This document shows positions 33,838 to 44,395 of a stretch of 64,000 nucleotides of DNA, one piece after another. The notes under the pieces are model-generated. The model saw only the letters and a list, made by a program, of their open reading frames with translations, was not told where the DNA came from and ran no database searches. A program made the translations under genes and the position numbers. The stretch comes from Liopterus haemorrhoidalis (lineage: Eukaryota > Arthropoda > Insecta > Coleoptera > Dytiscidae). Position 1 is the stretch's first letter, and each line of letters opens with the position of its first letter. The stretch is taken from the NCBI GenBank assembly GCA_963971575.1, contig OZ020616.1, positions 11,455,934-11,519,933 of the forward strand, given 5' to 3'.

Positions 33838-34016
33838 GTGTTTTATTTTTTCTGTTTTATTTTTTTTTATTTTTGGACTTAGCTACTAAGGCCATTATCC
33901 AGTAGAAGCATTTATTTTTTGAAAAATCCATGCCATAACCGGGATTCCAACCCGAGACCTCATGGTCTAGAAGCCAGTGCATCGCTACACTAACCACTAC
34001 GCTATGGTGACCGGCT
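33838..34016 (-). mobile_element. tRNA-derived SINE
   Basis: On the minus strand the head GCCGGTCACCATAGCGTAGTGG contains box A (TAGCGTAGTGG), and CGGGTTGGAATCCCGG supplies box B. A short body with CTGGATAATGGCC and an A-rich tail (T-rich at 33838-33873 on plus) follow. The same head, box B context (AGGTCTCGGGTT) and body (CTGGCTAATTGCC) occur in the SINE at 43027-43207. Confidence 0.8.
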
Positions 34017-34111
34017 ATTTTTTCTGTAATATAAGATGTGTTTACGTAAGCTCTCTGTCCATGCGGAAGCTACCGATTAATCCGTCACAAACAGAGTGTG
34101 CAAAATACCTA

Positions 34112-35747
34112 CGAGGGCTACCTTTTAAGTTTTTACAAAAACTGAGAAAGAAATTTTTTTATTTTTTTGAACTAACTGTTTTATTGCTTTTTAAAATATT
34201 CTCCTTTAAGATTCACTTTTGCATGCGTTCAAACTAATTCGTGAAACATTTTTTCAACTATGAAGTTGGTATCTCAAAAACATGGTTTTCGAAGGCTTCA
34301 ACAGCTTCTTGAGGTGATGAAAATCGCTGTCCACACATTTTTGTTTGACATGGGGGAACAAAAAAGTCGTTAAGGGATAAAAAGGTGAACACGGGCAATG
34401 AGACATTAATTTGACGTTTTTTTTTCTTCAAATAATCAATTATTTGACGTGCTGTGTGGAAGCTTGCATTGTCATGATGAAGAATGATACGATGTTTTTG
34501 GTTGTTTTTCCTGATATTGTCGACGACTTCTAGCAAACAAATTGTTGTATACCATTCAACATTAACTGTTCTCCGATCCTCTAAAGGAATGGTTGCGACA
34601 TGTCCAGTACAATCGAAGTAACAAGCAATCATTTTCTTGGAAGTGCTTCGTGAACGAACAACTTTTGTGGGTTTTGGTTCATCTGGGAAGTCCCAAACAG
34701 TGGATTGATGCTTAGTTTCCAGTTCATATGAATAAATCCAAGTTTCGTCACCTGTAACGATGTTGTATACGGATTTTGCAGTGCCTAGGTTGAATTCTTT
34801 TAGCATTCTTTTACCTCAATCAACACGAGCCTTTTTTTGAGCTTCGGTCAAATTATGCGGAATGCATCGAAAACAGATCTTTTTCACAGCTAAATCTTCA
34901 TGCAAAATCGAATGTATTGCAATCTGCGATATGCCAAAGGATGCCTCTATCTCACAGTAAGTCACATGCCGATCTTCTTCAATCATTTAGCGCACAGCAT
35001 CGATGTTTTTTTGAATCACAACCGATTTTGGTCGACCTTCACGAGATTCATCACTGACAGACGCACGACCACGATGAAATTCTGCAAACCAATTGTAAAT
35101 AGTTTTTTCTGATTACCAAAAGTTGAGTAAGGCCTTTCCTGAAATCGTAAAAAATCATCCAACGAAAACCTTCACGAGTAATATCAATTTTTTCACAAAC
35201 TTGTATTTTTAACTGTCACACAAACTACTCGGTCAAATTATGCGGAATCCATCGGGAAAAGATCTTTTTCACAGCTAAATATTCATGCAAAATGAATGTA
35301 TTGCAGTCTGCGATATGCCAAAGGATACCTCTATCTCATGGTAAGTCACCTGGTCTTCTTCAATCATTTTGCGCACAGCATCGATGTTTTTTTGAATCGT
35401 AACCGCTTTTGGTCGACATTCACGAGATTCATCACTGACGGACGCACGACCACGACGAAATTCTGTAAACCAATTGTAAACAGTCTTTTCTGATGGTGCT
35501 TCATTACCAAAAGTTGAACAAAGCAAATCTATGCATTGTTGTTGAGTTAGGACTTTACTAAAATCGTAAAAAATTATACAATGAAAACCTTCACGAGTAA
35601 TATCCATTTTTTCACAAACTTCTCGGTCAATTTATAAGCTGCCACTGATTTCACAATAACAAATGTCAAATTTTACGAATATAGTAAGGACACATTACAA
35701 TATTGCCATCTAGTGGTCGTTTGTAAAAACATAAAAGGTAACCCTCG
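34112..35747 (-). mobile_element. mariner (DD34D) with duplicated 5' half
   Basis: Ends CGAGGGCTACCTTTTAAG and CATAAAAGGTAACCCTCG are inverted (about 28 bp with a few mismatches) and TA flanks both (34110-34111, 35748-35749). At 1636 bp it is longer than the usual 1.3 kb because about 385 bp of the 5' half is present twice: CGGTCAAATTATGCGG occurs at 34845 and 35230. The two copies differ at many bases. Confidence 0.9.
34208..35607 (-). pseudogene. mariner transposase, rearranged, DD34D triad visible
   Basis: N-terminal half from ATG at 35607 to about 35275 (MDITREG, VYNWFTEFRRGRASVSDES, VTYHEIEVSFGISQTAI). A second, damaged N-terminal half lies at about 34847-35200. The catalytic half (34258-34806) is an open 182 codons: first D in VTGDETWIYSYE, second in ILHHDNASFHTAR, third in LSLNDFF, with exactly 34 residues between the last two. 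TGA replaces W just before 34806 and TAG replaces the expected E after EIPTS at 34258; a few further C-terminal codons follow. Despite the intact triad, the stops and duplication make it inactive. Closest relatives here are the copies at 11.8, 39 and 55 kb. Confidence 0.88.
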
Positions 35748-35749
35748 TA

Positions 35750-36108
35750 TAAACACTACTATTTGAATTTTTATTACATATTACTCTGCCTAGGCCAAAT
35801 TTATTTTTTATTTTTCCAAAATAGGAAAAAAATTGAATGCTATAATATAACAATATTTCTTTTACAGATCTTTGACGAAAGGAAGCAAATGCCATATTAA
35901 TTTTAATGAACGCATGTATTCCTGGTATAACTGTAAATTTCGTTTTGTAGCTTTATTAAAAAGCTATTGATCTTCGTAAATCTATAATTTAACTGACCAG
36001 AAGGAACAATCCTTCTGATTTGCTATAAAGATTCTTCCTAATTATTTTCCAAAATTCCAAATCAAATTGATATCGGTCTAGTTAGACCGTTGTGTTTATT
36101 TTGCCGGT
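35750..36108. other. unassigned stretch upstream of candidate exon
   Basis: No repeat edge recognised between the mariner and the GC-rich exon. An in-frame TGA at 36106-36108 closes the exon frame on its 5' side. Confidence 0.4.
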
Positions 36109-36136
36109 TGAAATAAAGCCATCAAGCTGCGTTCAG

Positions 36137-36423
36137 ACGAGTGTGTTGAGCGTAGTTATACGACGGCTTCCCCGTGGCCGGCATTGTCTTTGGGTGCTGG
36201 GCCGGTGGAGCTGGACCCAGTGTGGGGTCGCAAGCTATACCCCGGCCCCGCGACCCACCGTCCAGGCCTCATGTTCGGACTACATCATCATCAGGAGGCT
36301 GCCTCCTTACATCATCATCACCAACCTAGGGGACCGGTCACAAGTCTCAAGGAAGAACCACTTAGTGGGAGTCAACTTGCGGCTGCTAGGAGTTGGATGC
36401 AACCTACCACAGTTGACCAAAAT
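36137..36423 (+). CDS. candidate host exon, His/Pro-rich, GC-rich
   Basis: One frame is open from 36109 to the TAA at 36425. It reads DECVERSYTTASPWPALSLG, AGPVELDPVWGRKLYPGP, GLMFGLHHHQEAASLHHHHQ, then VTSLKEEPLSGS and SWMQPTTVDQN. CTGCGTTCAG at 36127-36136 is an acceptor-like site and AATAG|GTAAGG at 36423/36424 a good donor, so an internal exon of about 287 bp is plausible. GC content is far above the surroundings. Histidine runs, Pro/Gly-rich context and LKEEP (a sumoylation-like site) suggest the low-complexity part of a nuclear regulator, but I do not recognise the gene. The other plus frame (from 36092) is also open but looks less protein-like. No conserved domain is present, so a chance open frame is possible. 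Confidence 0.5.
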
Positions 36424-36576
36424 AGGTAAGGGATTGTTTATTTTTACTTTAGGTTTAAAGAATAAGAGGACAAATAAAATAAAATAAAACTTTATTAAAT
36501 TCTTAATATCAAAAACCTGTATTTGTAAGTGTAGTACTTGTAACCTCACATAAATACATCTTGAACAGGTTGAGTA

Positions 36577-38440
36577 TAGTATTTCCAAAATGAAATGGCC
36601 ACTCTTGTTAAGAAGCTTAACAATGCGGTAATAGGTTTATGGTAGTAATCCCAAGACTCGTAGCTGTAAAAAGAATATAAGAGGTATTAAGAAAATTTTA
36701 AATTTAAAGCGAATAGATGTAACACTTGTTCAATTGAAGTATCTTAAAAACCATTAACGCTACGTACAACCCTCAGCGATTATTAGTTTTTTATACAAAA
36801 CTAACAATCTGAAATAAAATTAGTGACAATTTATGCATCAAATTTTGCACAGAATTTTTATCTATCTAACAGGATATTTTTGATTGTAGAAAAAATCATT
36901 GTAAAAATGTTATTTCTCAATAACTTAATAATAGGTATCACTCAACAATGTTCTGTAATTTTTTAAATATATTTGTGAGTTTCAAATAATTTTTATATTT
37001 ATATAATTTTATGTAGAAATGTTCAAATAATACGTAAACATTTCGACATGATTGTTTATAGTTTAGAACCTTCGTCGAAAAATATTATACTTGATGATAA
37101 TGAAATGCCACTTGGTACAAATATTCTTTATATAAAATAGATCATTTTTACCTGCAGCACCTATATTGATAACCGCGGCAGATTCGAGATGGCGGCAATA
37201 GTAGATTACCAAGTACAATAACTATAAGTAATTTTCACAATAGAACAGAATATCTCCAAAGATATTTGTAGAATGAAGCTTTAGCTACAATTTGCCGCAT
37301 GATACAAAAATATATGTCGATTGGTTTACAAGATGGCGTCAATAACGCAATTTGTTTATTTACAATTACATGACAGTTCTTTTTACAATTAAAAATATCC
37401 TATTAGATAGATAAAAATTCGCTGAAAATTTTGATGTATTTCTTGTTACAAATTTTATTTCAGATTGTTAGTCTTGTATAAGAAACTATAAGCTTGTGTG
37501 CACCCTTAAGGATATTTTCCAAATTTATAATCCTATTATTTCTAAATTTTAGGGGTTGTTATACTTGTTTGTTAGATAATTTTTAACGTTCATAGCGTGC
37601 ATACATGTACAACATGGTTTTTTGGCAATCATTTGATTTTGAAGAAATTCCTAATTTCTGTAGTGAAAATAGTGAATCTGTGCAAGGTGATTTGGAGTGC
37701 GAAAATGTGGACATTGACGTGGAATGCGAAAATGTGGACGTGGCTACTAAAGAAAAATGTCATTTGTCAGAAGATTGCAAAGTTCTGATTCTGAACGTTC
37801 ATAAAAAGTTAGTTTCGGAAGGTAATGACAAACCTATACTTAGAACTGCGGAATTAACTAGTATTCCATACAGAACAATTTCAAAAACGTATCAATGTTC
37901 ATGGCAAAAATCAGCAACGAAAACCCGATGTACAAGTGTTCAAGAAAATAGATAGTTTTATGTCTAAAACAATAATAAATAAAATATTCGACTTTTATTC
38001 CTAAAATGGACTGCCGACTGTGCATCTTTTAATAAAAAATTTGAAGAAGACGGAATAGAATTTCCATAGAAATTTGGCAATATGTATATTTATTTGTTGC
38101 TAGGATTTATTTTTGTTGCAAAAAAGAATGATTTTTGTTTGTGCAAATTTTAAATATTTAATATAGACTATAAAGACTTTAAAACAAAACGATATTTAAA
38201 CATGCCTGTAATTATAATTCAAATATAGCCAGCCTAAGCCTGATAAAAATGTGAAGGAATGTTATGTGCGTATATATAGTTCATTCTAAATAGCATATAA
38301 GAAAACACATTTATTTTAAATAATTATTACGGTTCTGGCAACTATTCTTAACAGAACTATAAACTCAGCAGGTATAATGGTTATACTATCAGTCATTATT
38401 GGAATCAGAAGATAGTGGCCATTTCATTTTGGAAATACTA
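36577..38440 (+). mobile_element. Tc1/mariner-like element, 1.86 kb
   Basis: TAGTATTTCCAAAATGAAAT begins a 27-bp TIR (36577-36603) matched exactly inverted at 38414-38440, with TA at 36575-36576 and 38441-38442. It has the same TATAGTxTATTTC-like start as the element at 46173-47544. A long internal inverted repeat (36780-36893 against 37380-37495) with ACTAACAATCTGAAATAAAA and TTTTTATCTATCTAA blocks lies in the left half and may be a nested fold-back MITE. Confidence 0.8.
37605..38071 (+). pseudogene. Tc1/mariner-like transposase N-terminal remnant
   Basis: From the ATG at 37605 an acidic leader (GDLECENVDIDVECENVDVA, two near-identical 8-residue repeats) precedes DCKVLILNVHKKLVSEGN and LRTAELTSIPYRTISK, a helix-turn-helix like that of the protein at 46518-46732. 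The frame shifts near 37900, after which KKIDSFMSKTIINKIFDFY, a stop, then NGLPTVHLLIKNLK continues the family pattern (DxF...FY...LPT...L). The catalytic DDE part is missing, and 38072-38410 holds no readable remainder. Confidence 0.6.
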
Positions 38441-38442
38441 TA

Positions 38443-38816
38443 CTGAGAGCAATTTTGCTGGCCGTGCCAATTTAATATCTATACGGAAAATTTGACTCAT
38501 CTAATTGTTGAACTACTAGAAATTTTAGACTGCTGCGTAGAATTTCTTTTGAATGAAATGTGTAGTTTCATTCGAACCGCTTAAAAATCGAAACTGTGGT
38601 CCAAATTTGTGCCTCAACGATCTCAAACCAAACTGAATTTCGTATTCAGGTGTGTTAACGAGAGCTGTTTAAGCATTGATAACTTCTTTATTATAAGAGA
38701 TCCGAAAGGGGTTAAAGTAGAAAAGATGAAATACAGTAGCATCTCCAGTTATCCAACTATTAAAAATAGTGTTTTCAAAGAAAATATTTATATAAGAATG
38801 GAAATTTCTTCTCCCT

Positions 38817-38868
<52 letters not shown>

Positions 38869-39055
38869 TATTTTCTTTCTTTCTTACTTTTTGATCCATT
38901 TCCTTACAGTGAGATTTGGTGGTGTCATACCCGTACAATAGATTTAGTTTTCGGAGCTTACGCATCTCGATCTTTAACCAAATGTGTAGTTTCTTGTAGT
39001 ATGTGGTCAACTTATAGCTTCATTTGGTCGACCCAGAATTTGAGATAAGTGCTCC
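38443..39055. other. unassigned stretch with (CT)n microsatellite
   Basis: A pure (CT)n tract covers 38823-38866. Open frames running through it on both strands (SLSLS and REREREE) are microsatellite translations, not genes. Confidence 0.7.
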
Positions 39056-39059
39056 TACA

Positions 39060-39628
39060 GGGAATAAAGATCTTTTTCACAGCTAAATGTTCATGCAAAA
39101 TCAGTGGCGGATTATACGGTACGCGGACTAAGCGGCCGCGGAGGGCCCCGAGCTAGTGGGGGCCCCCGAAATTCAATGAGAAAAAAATTTTTTCATTAAA
39201 ATTCTCAAAATTGATAAAATAAATAACCTGATATAATGCAAAATACTTTTTTTTTCCTTGAAAATTGTTTTACAGTTTAAAATTTTTAATTTAATTTGTA
39301 AATTGATTCAAATAAGCTTATTTTTGGCCTAATTGATTTTGGGGCCCCCTTATTTCTACCGCTTAGGGCCTCCACTTGTCATGATCCGCCACTGTGCAAA
39401 ATCGAATGTATTCCAGTCTGCTATATGCCAAAGGATACCTCTATCCCATGGTAAGTCACATGCCGATCCAACGAAAACCTTTACGAGTAATATCCATTTT
39501 TTCAAAAACAATTTATAAGCTGCCACTGATTTCACAATGTCAAATGTCAAATTTTACGAATATAGTAATAACACATTTCAATATTGCCATCTAGTGGTCG
39601 TTTGTAAAAATATAATGGGTCACCCTCG
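39060..39628 (-). mobile_element. mariner fragment interrupted by a hAT MITE
   Basis: AGATCTTTTTCACAGCTAAA to TGCAAAAT, then after the nested element CGAATGTATTCCAGTCTGC to ACCCTCG at 39628 (TA at 39629-39630) match the mariner at 34112-35747. The middle of the N-terminal coding part is deleted after GCCGATC (about 39456), joining directly to the coding start and 5' UTR. Everything beyond the second helix-turn-helix is missing on the left. Confidence 0.88.
39102..39394. mobile_element. hAT-type MITE, 293 bp, nested
   Basis: Ends CAGTGGCGGAT and ATCCGCCACTG are perfectly inverted and flanked by the perfect 8-bp duplication TGCAAAAT (39094-39101, 39395-39402), which lies inside mariner sequence. 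GGGGCCCCC-type motifs lie near both ends, with an AT-rich middle. Confidence 0.95.
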
Positions 39629-39630
39629 TA

Positions 39631-40620
39631 TTGGGTTTAGACCCATAGTGTTGTAACTAACATTAACGTGTAGAAGGCTGTAATATTCAATAAGGGCCTT
39701 CGTAAAAAAGTTCTAACTTTTTTCAAACTTCTCCTGCGAACTATAATAAATAACTGGCTCATAATGCTTAATAAACATAAAGTGCTTGAAAAATATTACG
39801 TAATCGCCTAAAAATCAGTCAAGCCAAAAATATTTTCATAAATTGTAATTTAGTAGATTTCAATATGAAATCCTGAAACGTGTGAAGATTCACACTTTTT
39901 CTGAAGATTTAAATGATGTTGGAAAAGCTGTTAATTTCGATGGGATATATTTTAATTTATTATATATTTTTTAATAAAATTTTATGACTTTCAAATATTT
40001 TTTGATCAAAACCCGTACTGATAATACTCACGTAATAAATATTAATTAAATAAATTTTAATCCAGTTCATGTATTGTTAAAAATAAAACATTAAAAATTC
40101 CATTATAAAAATAACTAAAATAAAATATATAATAATTATTATCAACAAAAACAAATTCAAATAAAAAGTAGTTAAAAATGAAATTGTCAGTCGAATATTG
40201 GCAGGTGTATTTGCATATTATTAAATACGGCTTTAACATTTATAATTAATATAAAATTTGTCAAATATGATAAATTGAAAATATTACTAAAAAGTCATGT
40301 TTAAAATTTTTAATAATATGTTAACGTTTATGAATAATTTTAATCAATTATATTAATTTATTTTTAATTAATCACGTAATAATTCAAATGGAAATTAAAC
40401 AAATTAAAAAATTAATTAATAATATTTGATAAATATATTTTCAACAAAGCTCTGTCAGTCAAAGAGACACAATTCCTCTAGCTTGACCTGTCACCTATCA
40501 GGTCTTTTCAGGTATCTTATATGCAAATACTTGCTAGATCTTGTTACCCGTTCTGCATCGTTTCTGATGTCTTCCTCTATCGACAGGCCTTGATCTTCCC
40601 AGATTTCTTTTACAATTCTC
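39631..40620. other. extremely AT-rich stretch
   Basis: From about 39900 to 40440 the sequence is almost only A and T with TTAATTAAT-type words. A family X-like end, CCTGAAACGTGTGAAGATTCACAC, lies at 39873. At 40491-40620 a minus frame (EDQGLSIEEDIRNDAERV) is open but unrecognised. Confidence 0.5.
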
Positions 40621-41410
40621 TCATTTTTAGGGTTTTGTAGGTATGACCAAAATACCCTTATACCGTCATTTTGTCGTCTGTCTGTCCGTCTGTTTGTCTG
40701 TTCAGTAAAAATTGTAGCCAAACGGCTAAACCTAGAGAGTTGAAATTTGGCATGCTTATACAACTCTGACCCGCACATAGGAAAAAAAAAATATCTAAAA
40801 AACATATCACCATAAAAATAAAAACAAAAATCGTTTTTTTTTTTTTTAATTCTGAGTAAGGTGTCAAATGATAGCCCTTAAGTAAGTGGATTAACGAACA
40901 AAATTTCATTTTGGCAAAATAAATTATTTTGACGCGATTTTTGCCAAAAGTGTGCAATTTTTTTTTGTCCCACCCCCTGTAAGCGAGAGGGGGTAATCTA
41001 AAAATTTAAAAAATTCTAAATTGTACATTGGTATGAACCGGAATGGTACAACAGGAATTTTGATCAGATTATGTTTTCGGAAAATAACGCATTTTTTGGT
41101 TGAGGATGTCAAATATTTAATACATTATGTAACATAGCGTGTTTTTTGCATTTTTAATTTTGTTTAAATTATTTTATCAAAATTCTAATTAAATTTTGGC
41201 AAATGTTGCATTTAATTTTTAAAAGCGTAAATTTAATAACCAGTGGGAATTGTTGGAATTATAATTTAATTCTATGTTTCAATGTATACGAAATCAGAGA
41301 GGCAGAACATATGACTTAAAACAACCAATGGAAGCCATAGGCGCAATTTTCAAAATCTTAATGAACCTTGAATCATTCACTTACTAAATACCTGCGAAAC
41401 CCTGAAATAT
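40621..41410 (-). repeat. family X copy with (GTCT)n tract
   Basis: TTTTTAGGGTTTTGTAGGTA starts it, then CCGTCATTTTGTCG, a short GTCT tract (40675-40702), CCAAACGGCTAAACC, the block TTTTGTCCCACCCCCTGTA, GATCAGATTATGTTTTCGG and ACTAAATACCTGCGAAACCCTG at the far end (41393). It lacks the tRNA-like insert and the AATGCCTAATACC block. Confidence 0.85.
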
Positions 41411-41439
41411 ATTTTTCGAAGATCTTCTAGTTAACAATT

Positions 41440-41795
41440 TCTGCTGAAATATTCCAGTTCCCATATGTGTAAGTTATTGAGAATTTTTTCAGAAATTTAG
41501 ACCGTATGGAAAATAGGACAGGTGACAAAAGTTATGACATATTTTTGGTAAAAATCCCATAAAAGAAACTTATTTTTCAAAAATAAAAATTTGTTGGTTT
41601 ATCCACACAATAAGCGGTTTCCTTTGATACCCTAATCAAAATTTCAAATAAAAAGTGGGGCAAATAGTAATACAAGCATACCAAATTTCAACTTTCAGAT
41701 TCAGATGTTTGGCCATAATTTCTACCGAACAGATAAACAGACAGACAGACTAATGAGTGACGTTATAAGAGAGGGAATTTTGGGAGGGGAACTGC
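41440..41795 (+). repeat. family X fragment, opposite orientation
   Basis: GAAATATTCCAGTTCCCAT, GGAAAATAGGACAGGTGAC, ATCCACACAATAAGCGG, CCAAATTTCAACTTTC and a short GACA tract (41741-41754) follow the family X order on the plus strand. Together with 40621-41410 it forms a head-to-head inverted pair about 30 bp apart. Confidence 0.6.
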
Positions 41796-43026
41796 TATAG
41801 AGAATAGTTGTTAGTTAGGTCTTTTTTATAACCATCTTTAAATTATCCTTAATTTGAATAAACAAATTAAATTTACTAGAAGTGTCCTGTCTACTGATCT
41901 CTGGTTTGGAAGTTTTAATAAATTCTCCCAAATATTTGCGTGTAAATCAAAAGAATATCCAGGCCAGTATTTCAATAATAATCGCTTTCATATAGCCAGT
42001 TGCAGTTTTGTTAGTCAATTGAGCGCGCCAAATAAATGAGGGAAAAACTGACATAAACGGCTCCATTATCTGATTTGCGAATGGCTATAAATCGTAGCAT
42101 GTGCTGGTCAGCGGCACCGGATCCCGGAGTTCCGGTATCAGCGCTCCGGTATCGCTGATTGCCTCCATACTTCGCTTCGTTAAACAAAACCACTTTTATA
42201 TGCTCTATGAGTTATTGAATTATTGTTACGTGATAGTTTATAGCTCACGATAATTATTACAGATTATTAATAACAAATATAGGTATAACATAATAGTAAG
42301 AACAATACATTTTTCATAACAATTGATTTAGAAGAATATGTAATATTTTTGGACTAATATGATAAGCAATGAATTTCTTCAGCAAAAATCTATGAAACAT
42401 AAATTGAAATCACAATCAGAAAAACGAAATGGTAATGTATAGCTGTGTTTCTCAACCGCCGGAGCGCAGCTAAATCTCTCTGGTACGCGAAAATTTTGAA
42501 AATTGTCTTACAGTATAACATCTTTTGTAAAATAATTTACCGATAATAAAACTATATAACAGATAAAATTATAAATTTTTACAACCACTAGTAACTAAAT
42601 AGTAATAATATTAACATTGTTAGTTGCGTAAGTGAATTTTTTTGGCCGATGTTTATTAAGGGCTGAGGCCCGTAAACCCCCCGAGAACAAATTTGCGTAT
42701 CGTGCAATGTATTATATTTTTTATACTACCATATTTATTTAATTTTCAATTAAATGAAATATTAATGTCAATCAATGTACGAGGGATGTTTCCTAAATTC
42801 CGGGAATTGTGCTATAGTGCTAGGAATTGTGTTATAATTCCCAGAATCCTGTTACCTGAATGCGACTGTTGCTGAATGTGGCCCACGACGTTAAAAAGGT
42901 TACGATCCCTATACGACAGAAACCGTCGCGGTCCAAAGAACAAAACGCTAATGACCAAAAAAGGAGACGATTCGAAGTGATCAAAAAAAGATAAGACGGA
43001 TTGAAGTGAAGATCAAATACAATAGG
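41796..43026. other. unassigned stretch; solo hAT end at 42443
   Basis: GTGTTTCTCAACCGCCGGAGCGC (42443) looks like a hAT terminus, but no partner or target duplication was found. No supported frame. Confidence 0.4.
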
Positions 43027-43207
43027 AAACATAAATCAGAAGTCACAAAAATGTTAAGCCGACCGGCGTAGCGTAGTGGTAACACATGTGCTCTGCGTTG
43101 CGAAGGTCTCGGGTTTGAATCCCGTTCAGGCATAGAAATTTTCTGAAATAAAAATTGTCCTGGCTAATTGCCACAGCAGCAAAGGCCATTAAATTAAAAA
43201 AAAAAAA
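43027..43207 (+). mobile_element. tRNA-derived SINE with 12-bp target duplication
   Basis: Box A TAGCGTAGTGG (43070) and box B GGGTTTGAATCCC (43110) are well formed, followed by CTGGCTAATTGCCACAGC and a poly-A tail (43196-43210). AAATACAATAGG occurs at 43015-43026 and 43208-43219 as target duplication. Between the left duplication and the tRNA-like head lie about 28 extra bases (ATAAATCAGAAGTCACAAAA) that recur at 44028, so the transcript may have started upstream of the usual head. Confidence 0.85.
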
Positions 43208-43219
43208 AAATACAATAGG

Positions 43220-44395
43220 TAGATATATAAAAGTGATCACAAAAAATAATAGAACGATGGATCGAAATGGTAAAAAAAATAGCTACGTGGGCCAAAAATT
43301 TCCTTGTGGGCCAGAGCTGTCCCGTGGGCATTGTCTGAACTATACAATACTGCAATAGTCAAGATCTAACAAAGTTATCTAACAAATTTTTGCTTTCAAA
43401 ACCACTTGTGGCTCTCTTTGCTTACGTAGTAATGGATAAAGAATCAGAAAAGGAAGAATAAAATTGAAGTAATATATTGGTAAATGAGCATTAAATTAAA
43501 GCTCTGTGTACCTTTATAAACGGAAGAAAAATATTTTTCAAAAAATTTTTGGTTTTGATGCGATTATGGTTGTCTTAGACATTCAGCATTCTTTTGGCTT
43601 CTTTCACTTACTAAATACCTACGAAATCCTAAAATGAGTAAAAATTTACACTTTACCCATAAATTATTGTCATCTTCCTACTGATTAATCCCTTTTTTCC
43701 AGATTTTCTTTGCCATTCTGGCCTATTTCATCCTTACACGTATTTTATCCAGTGTATTCTCCCTACCAAACAATTTATATTTTTCTATCTTCAATCTTTC
43801 CTTAGTGAAAAATTAATAACAGATCATATTAGTCCTTTTAATTGAGTGAGTTCAATAAAATCCTTGATAGTTAATTCTGTCGATAATATAATTTGTGCCT
43901 AACTGAATCTGAAATGATGAAAAAGTGAATTAAGTTGCGGATGACAAACTTATTGAATTGGTAGTGATAGCGATGTGTAAAATGCAATTTTCAAACCTCG
44001 TTAATCGCATTCTACTCATTCGAACGATAAATCAGAAGTCATAAAAATGTTAATGATTCTTTATAAGTTTAGCAGTAAATAACTTGATAGTTCTAGACAA
44101 AAAAAAGGGTTAAGACAAGGGTACATCTTAAATTTGCTACTTTTATTCTCGTTTCGGATACTGCCATAAAGAACACGAAAAGGAAGATTAAGAAATACTA
44201 TAACTATATACTAACTAACTATGCGAAGAACTGCATAAAATAAATATATAAAAAATGAAAACCATGATTGCCAGCAGAAAATATGTAAAACACAACATAA
44301 AACTAGGTGCAGAGCTGCTCCAAATACTTAGTAAATGTATTTTAAATAACAAATTGCGATCAAAGTATTTGAAATAACAAATACTATTAGTCATC
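43220..44395. other. unassigned stretch with family X end
   Basis: CACTTACTAAATACCTACGAAATCC (43605) and AAAATTTACACTTTACCC are a family X terminus. ATAAATCAGAAGTCATAAAAATG (44028) repeats the leader of the SINE at 43027. No gene. Confidence 0.45.

Noticed and set aside
33900..34016. tRNA gene on the minus strand
   Set aside because: Boxes A and B are good but no full cloverleaf is evident, and a body with A-rich tail follows as in the SINE at 43 kb.
35199..35607. SETMAR host gene, because the frames resemble SETMAR
   Set aside because: The similarity is to its mariner-derived part only; TIRs and TA flanks show a plain mariner.
36092..36487. 131-codon plus frame overlapping the GC-rich exon
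   Set aside because: It starts with GTG, lacks the ordered composition of the other frame, and runs through the donor site into AT-rich sequence.
38609..39010. Overlapping 110-codon frames on both strands
   Set aside because: Both run through a (CT)n microsatellite and give SLSLS or RERER; no other coding sign.
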